DNA of 64,000 bases from NCBI GenBank assembly GCA_918807975.1, contig OU964929.1, forward strand, positions 17,687,197 through 17,751,196. The letters are read 5' to 3'. The position numbers and the translations under genes are program-made. The notes below the pieces were generated by a model. That model worked only from the letters and a program-made list of their open reading frames with translations, did not search any database and had not been told where the DNA came from. Source of the stretch: Aplidium turbinatum. Its lineage: Eukaryota > Chordata > Ascidiacea > Aplousobranchia > Polyclinidae. This document shows positions 57,101 to 63,100 of this stretch, one piece after another (within the stretch, counting starts at the first letter, position 1; each line of letters starts with the position of its first letter).

Positions 57101-60100
57101 TGCGATCCAGGGTTGTATTGCGATAGTGATGGCTTGAAGGAACCTCGCGGCGCATGCTCTGCTGGTAAGTAACAGAAGTTGGTTTGATTTGCATAGTCTT
57201 AATTTCCTTGCCTAGACCAAATATGACAGCATATTAATGTATAGTCTACAATCTTCTCGGTGATTGGTGTCGGTTAATTGACGCAATGATAGGAGCAATC
57301 TGGCATTGGCCAACGGTGGATGGTTGTATGCTCGACAATCATTGAGACAAGGTTGTACCTTGGCAAAGCACTAGCATCCTAGGTGAACAGGACGATACCA
57401 TTTGTGACATTCCCGTCCATTAAAACAAAATCATACCCTTCAGACGTATGATCTTGTTTTGGCATAAAAAGCATGTTTCTGTGTTGTGCCGTTTTGCTAC
57501 TAAACAGGTATTTTTTGCCTGTTTTACTCCCCTTGATTAATTTAGTCGTGCTGGCTGACAAAACGTCGGAAATAAGCTGGTTATTATTTTCAACATTTCG
57601 TTGTAGTTGAGCCTGCAGTTACCAAAAAAAAAACGGAAGAAATTGTTTTATAGTCGATGAGAGTGTAATACGAACCCCTTATGCAGGTTTCTTCTGTTCC
57701 GGGAACTCTACCGAGGCCGACCCCAGGGGACAGACGTACGGTGACGAATGCCCCCCAGGACAATATTGTCCGTCAAACAGCAGCCAACCTACCCCTTGTC
57801 CTGAAGGTAGGAACTTTATCATTTGCACATGAAATGAACCAAATTCAATACAAGCTTGATGTCATAACTTCAAGTTGTACCTGCTAGTAATTATACAATT
57901 TTGGTAAAGAGGTCACTTTCTTCAACCACTAAATAACTGCTTATCATATCTACAATGAAAATGAATAACTGATCTAAACAATGAAAATGAATAACTGATC
58001 TACACTGATCAATCAGTGTTTAGATCAGTTATTCATTTTCATTGTAGATATGATAAGCAGTTATTTTTTTTGTTACTTGATGAAAGCTAAAGTGTGTATG
58101 GCCGAAAACGTTTGTAGCTTATAGTTTATGTTCAATTTTAATGGATTATGTTAAATGCCGTGTGGTTGCTTGGTTGTATATGTCTGTGCTAGTAATTATA
58201 TTTTCAAGTTTTTTAAAACTCAGCTAGCAAAACCCGTCCTTTTAATGTTGGTTCAACGTCGACAGATGACTTAGCCTATATCCATGTAAAAAGGACGGAT
58301 TTTGCTAAATGAGGCTGCATTTCATGTCGTTTGTTGCTTCAGCGCCACATTCAATTAATTAACGGACATTAATTTGCAGGCACTTTCAACAGTGATCCAG
58401 GAAAGTCTTCAGTACTGGATTGTGAAGCATGTACTTCTGGCTCCTACTGCAACGGGACAGGACGAAGTTCAGTGGCAGGTAAGATGACAGCATTAAAATA
58501 CCCAGGTGGAAAAAGTAAAACGAACAAGTTTTGTCGATTTGGGCATTTACACATTAAATCTGTATCACTTTGGGTGTGTCGTGTTGAAGCTTTTGTTGTA
58601 CTTTGAGTTGAATAGAAATCAAACTTACTCGTGAATATGAAAACAGGCCCTGCTTCTGCTTGACACTCAAGATTAAATGAACGGATTTAGGGTAATGCGG
58701 GACCAACTGGGCTTGAACTGTACGAGAAGCTTCTCACCAAAGGCAACTCATATTTGCGACAGCTACATTGCTTTGGCTAATGGCTATATGATAAACTTTT
58801 TTTTTATTACTTTTTATTAAGGTCTTAATGATATGGAGACAACTTATATTGGCTTTTCTTTTTTCAAAAACGTTTTTTTAAACAGGAGAGTGCAGCGAAG
58901 GATTTTACTGCAATGGAAGTGCGAGCTCTCCAACTGAAAGTGACTGCCCTAAGGGTTACCACTGTCCCACTGGCACATCGGAACCCATACCCTGTTTGAA
59001 TGGCACTTATGCCAATACTACCAGGTCGCCAATATGTCTTGATTGCCCGAGCGGCTGGTGGTGTGAGGATGCTGCTGTTGTACCGTTTCCCTGCCCACTT
59101 GGTCGGTTTTGTCCGGAAGGAACCGGTTATAACCAGCGGCAATGTCCAGCGGGTACGTTGTCCTATTGAACGGCTTAATTTTTTTGTATTGGTATTGTGT
59201 TGTCTGCAGTTAGTTTGGGTTCTGAACCATCAGCAAGTGAAAAAAAAGAAATCTTGCCTGCTATCTTTATTGCAACTGAAGCACTACTTTCACTTTCGAA
59301 ATTAGGAATGCTTTGTATTTTCTGAGCAACAACAAAAGCAACAGGTACTCAACACCAGGTTTGGCGTTGATGTAAACACCGTTGCGCCGGTATGGAAGCG
59401 ATTAAAAGATCGCATCTTGCTTATCTTAACATATGTACTGTATCTTCAGGCACGTTCAACCCAACAGAAGGCATTAGCAGCGAAGCCGAGTGTACTCAAT
59501 GCTCCTCGGGCTTCTACTGCGAGACGCCCGGTGGAGACATTGTGACCGGCCCTTGCGCTCCTGGCTTCGATTGTGTATGGGGAGTGAACACAGACAAGCC
59601 GAATAACGCCTCCAACACGGTGGGTTTGAAGATAGTTTTTAAAATGTTGTTTCATACCCAGAAAAAGACACAATTAAGTGAACTCGCTAAAATATTTTTT
59701 TATATCTTTTAAATTTCTGGTTTTACTTTAATCTAAAAATGTATACATCGCACTGTCTTTACATTTTTCTTATTATGATTAGCATATCTTTTGTAAACGA
59801 ATACTTAATTTATAACCAGGGCTCTGGTGGTCCTTGTCAACCTGGGCATCAGTGCCCAAGTGGGTCGGCCGAGCCCTGTCCGGTTGGGACGTTTGCCCGG
59901 GGGAACGGTCTTGATGTTTGCGAGCCATGTGAAGCAGGTACATGTTCGCTATTCAAAAAAACTACTTTTGCATTATTCCAACGTTGAAATGCATTGAGGT
60001 TGAGTTTTTATGTTATTCAAGTACTAGCTTCTTTTGACTCACTGGAACGTGAATTATACGAAAAGTCTGTGCACTTTTATCACATGTATCGATGCTGCAT

Positions 60101-63100
60101 GCGCCCAGACGCATTGTACTGTATTTGTTAAACTGGATGGATATCAACTGTGCGATTCTACCAACAGAAAGCTTAGTTTACAAATGCCCGTAGTTTTTTA
60201 TAAAAACATATCACATCGACCGACTGTTCCCTTTTACACTTTTACTGCAAAACCAAACAGAAATTATTAAACTGTATTTTAATGTCATTTAACTTTAAAT
60301 AAATAAGATAGTTATGGAAACCTATTTTAACATTAGAAGACTTCATATTACGTTAATGAACATCAAATTTACGTCCAGGTAATTACTGCGACGGTGGAAC
60401 CATTAACCCAGTCGAATGCTTAAAAGGCTACTACTGCCCTTCTCAAACTACATCCCGCACTGAATTCCCTTGCAAGCCTGGAACTTATAACAATAAAACA
60501 AGTGAGTTAATGTTTTTTAGAGATTCTGGAAAATGAATTATGTTTGTTGGTACGATTGTTCAACTAAAATGAAATTCCTCAGACATTAGCAATAATTCAG
60601 ACAGAAAAATCAATGTAAAAATGGGGGGTTTTGCCGTCTGGTAAACTACCATGACGCTGTACGACTCAGATGTTGTTGCAATATTGTGGTTTTTAAGAAA
60701 CCTTTGTTAGTAAGAGGATGCAGTTATGTACGCGTCGTATTGAGAAGTTTTGATGTTTGAAAGCTCGTGAATATAAAAAAGTTCACTATTTTCAAATACA
60801 AACAAATTAAGGAACTATAGATTGCAAGTGGTTTACAGCATTACATTGGCTGACGTGTGTCTTCTGACCTTTTCCATCCAGATTCAATCCTAGACCTAAA
60901 AGCTATGCTAATTATTGCATGTTAAATAGCTGTAATTTTCAGAGCAAAGCAGTGAAGTCAGCTGTGTCCCCTGTACCGGGGGTATGTACTGCATGGGGGA
61001 GGCCAATGAAGAGCCGGATGACTTTTGCGACGAAGGATATTACTGTGCCGAGGGATCGGATTCTTCTACACCTCAAGTTGTAGGAGTAACTGCTGGAGGA
61101 AGGTAGGCTTGCTTTCGTTCCCTATTTGATTTTATATCTCAAAGTTTAAAAAAGCGGAGTAGGCTGCGTAAAAATGTAACATATTTTTTAACATGCAACT
61201 TATCTAGTACCGGTTGCAGGTTGTTGGCGTGGAAGTTTATATCTGCAAATAAGTCATTTTTGTTATGCTGAAATTACTTTGCAATACTGTTGCGGATTAA
61301 TTTTAATTTCCATGTGATCACCAACGTGAGGTTTCAGCGTATACCGATAAAGAAGAATGGACTTTCAACGTATGAACGTTGCCAATTATAAACTTGAATT
61401 TTCTTTTTTTTTCAAGACACGTCCTTACCAATAACACGTCCAAGTATATTAGTTCTAGCCATTGCTCTACTGTTCCTTTATTTTACTATTTTTTCTCTCA
61501 TAAACCATCTTATGCTTTCAGTAACCAAACGTGCACCACGATATTTGAATGTGTTTGCCCCAGCCTTCCAGACACGAAAGGAGGCGTTTGTCCACCAGGT
61601 AGACTGGTTTAATTTCCCATACGTAGTTTGTAATTGCTGTCAGCTGATGATAATTTCATGCTGTTTTTTTGTTTACATTAAGAACAGCATTAACTTTTAA
61701 GCTATGCCAGTGTTGCCAAAATTTTTCGTGAATTAATAAAACGAAGCACCACTTCGAAGTAAATACAGTTCGAAATTAATATGTCACATTTTGCCTTGTT
61801 TATATTATCTTCAAAACACGTTATTTTACATAAGTTTGATACTTGACCGTTGTTTCTCATTGGTAGAAATCTGTCAATAACCATGAAATACTTGTAGGTT
61901 ACTACTGCCCCAGGGGATCTGCAGAACCCAGGCTTTGTGACGATGGTCAGTATTGTCCAGACTTTGGCATGCATACCACCGCTGGTAATTGTACCGCAGG
62001 ATTCTATTGCATAAACGGAAGGTCAGAAAAATATAAATAAGTTTTTTTCCATAGGTTTAATGTTGCCAGATGTTGAATGAACACAAACACCACAAATATC
62101 TTTCAAGTGATGTAATCATCAGTTTCTACGATCTTCAGTATTTGAAAACTTTTGTAAATTTTTTGCTCACCAGCACTGAACCGGACCAGCATCAATGCGA
62201 ACCTGGATACTACTGTGAGCAAGGAACTGGGGTTCAAACCCCGTGTAGGCCTGGAACATACAGTGAAAAGTACGGAAATGAAGACGAGTCATTCTGCTTG
62301 GCCTGCAAACCTGGCCAATTTTGTGCAGGTAAGAAGTTTAAGATTTAAAGCTTGCTTACATTGTTGTTAAAGGCATACTAAATGAAATTGTCAAACAGGA
62401 ATTAAGCATTAAAATGCGTAAACTGAACATTCAAGAAACCATTTCAAAAAAAATTACCGAAAAAAAAATGTTTTCAATGGCACTGGCAAGTCAGCGCCAA
62501 TCACTTTAACATGAGTTCCCTTTACATTGTGATAGCATGGTTTGTAGTTAAAGTACCGTACTATATAGCCTTCTGTGTGTGTGGCCTGCTATTTATCGAA
62601 AAACTATCTTAAAAGCAGCATTAAAGTAAAGGTTTTGATAGTTAAACCTATGAGGTGTAGTTTGCAAGTCGAATCAGAAGCTTGATCGGACATTTGTGGC
62701 AATTTATCTTTTGTTCGCGCAACTTACATGCTATTTTACGTTGTTCTACAGGCAGCCACAACACGGAACCGACCGGCAATTGCACAGCTGGTTTTTACTG
62801 CCCTGGTGGTGATGCTTCTGCCAACAACCCGATTTTCAAGTGCAGCAGAAACCACTACTGTCCTGAGGGGGCTGTCAATGAGACCGTATGCGAGGCTGGT
62901 ACCTACCAGCCTAACGAGGGGAGAGCCACATGCGACGATTGTCCACAAGGAAAAATTTGTGACCCTTACGACGGTAAATGAACTGTGGATTCTACTGAAG
63001 GTTGCATTGTTCGGTTATTATGTTTGTCTAAGAGAGGTTACTCTCCTGCACTCGAAGCTCCGCTTTTCCGGCCTCAGTAAAAGGGTCAATCCTAAATTTG

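Noticed and set aside
60034-60270. Open plus frame between exons 79 and 80
   Set aside because: It lacks the Gly/Pro/Cys module pattern, exons 79 and 80 already agree in phase, and no matching splice sites surround it.
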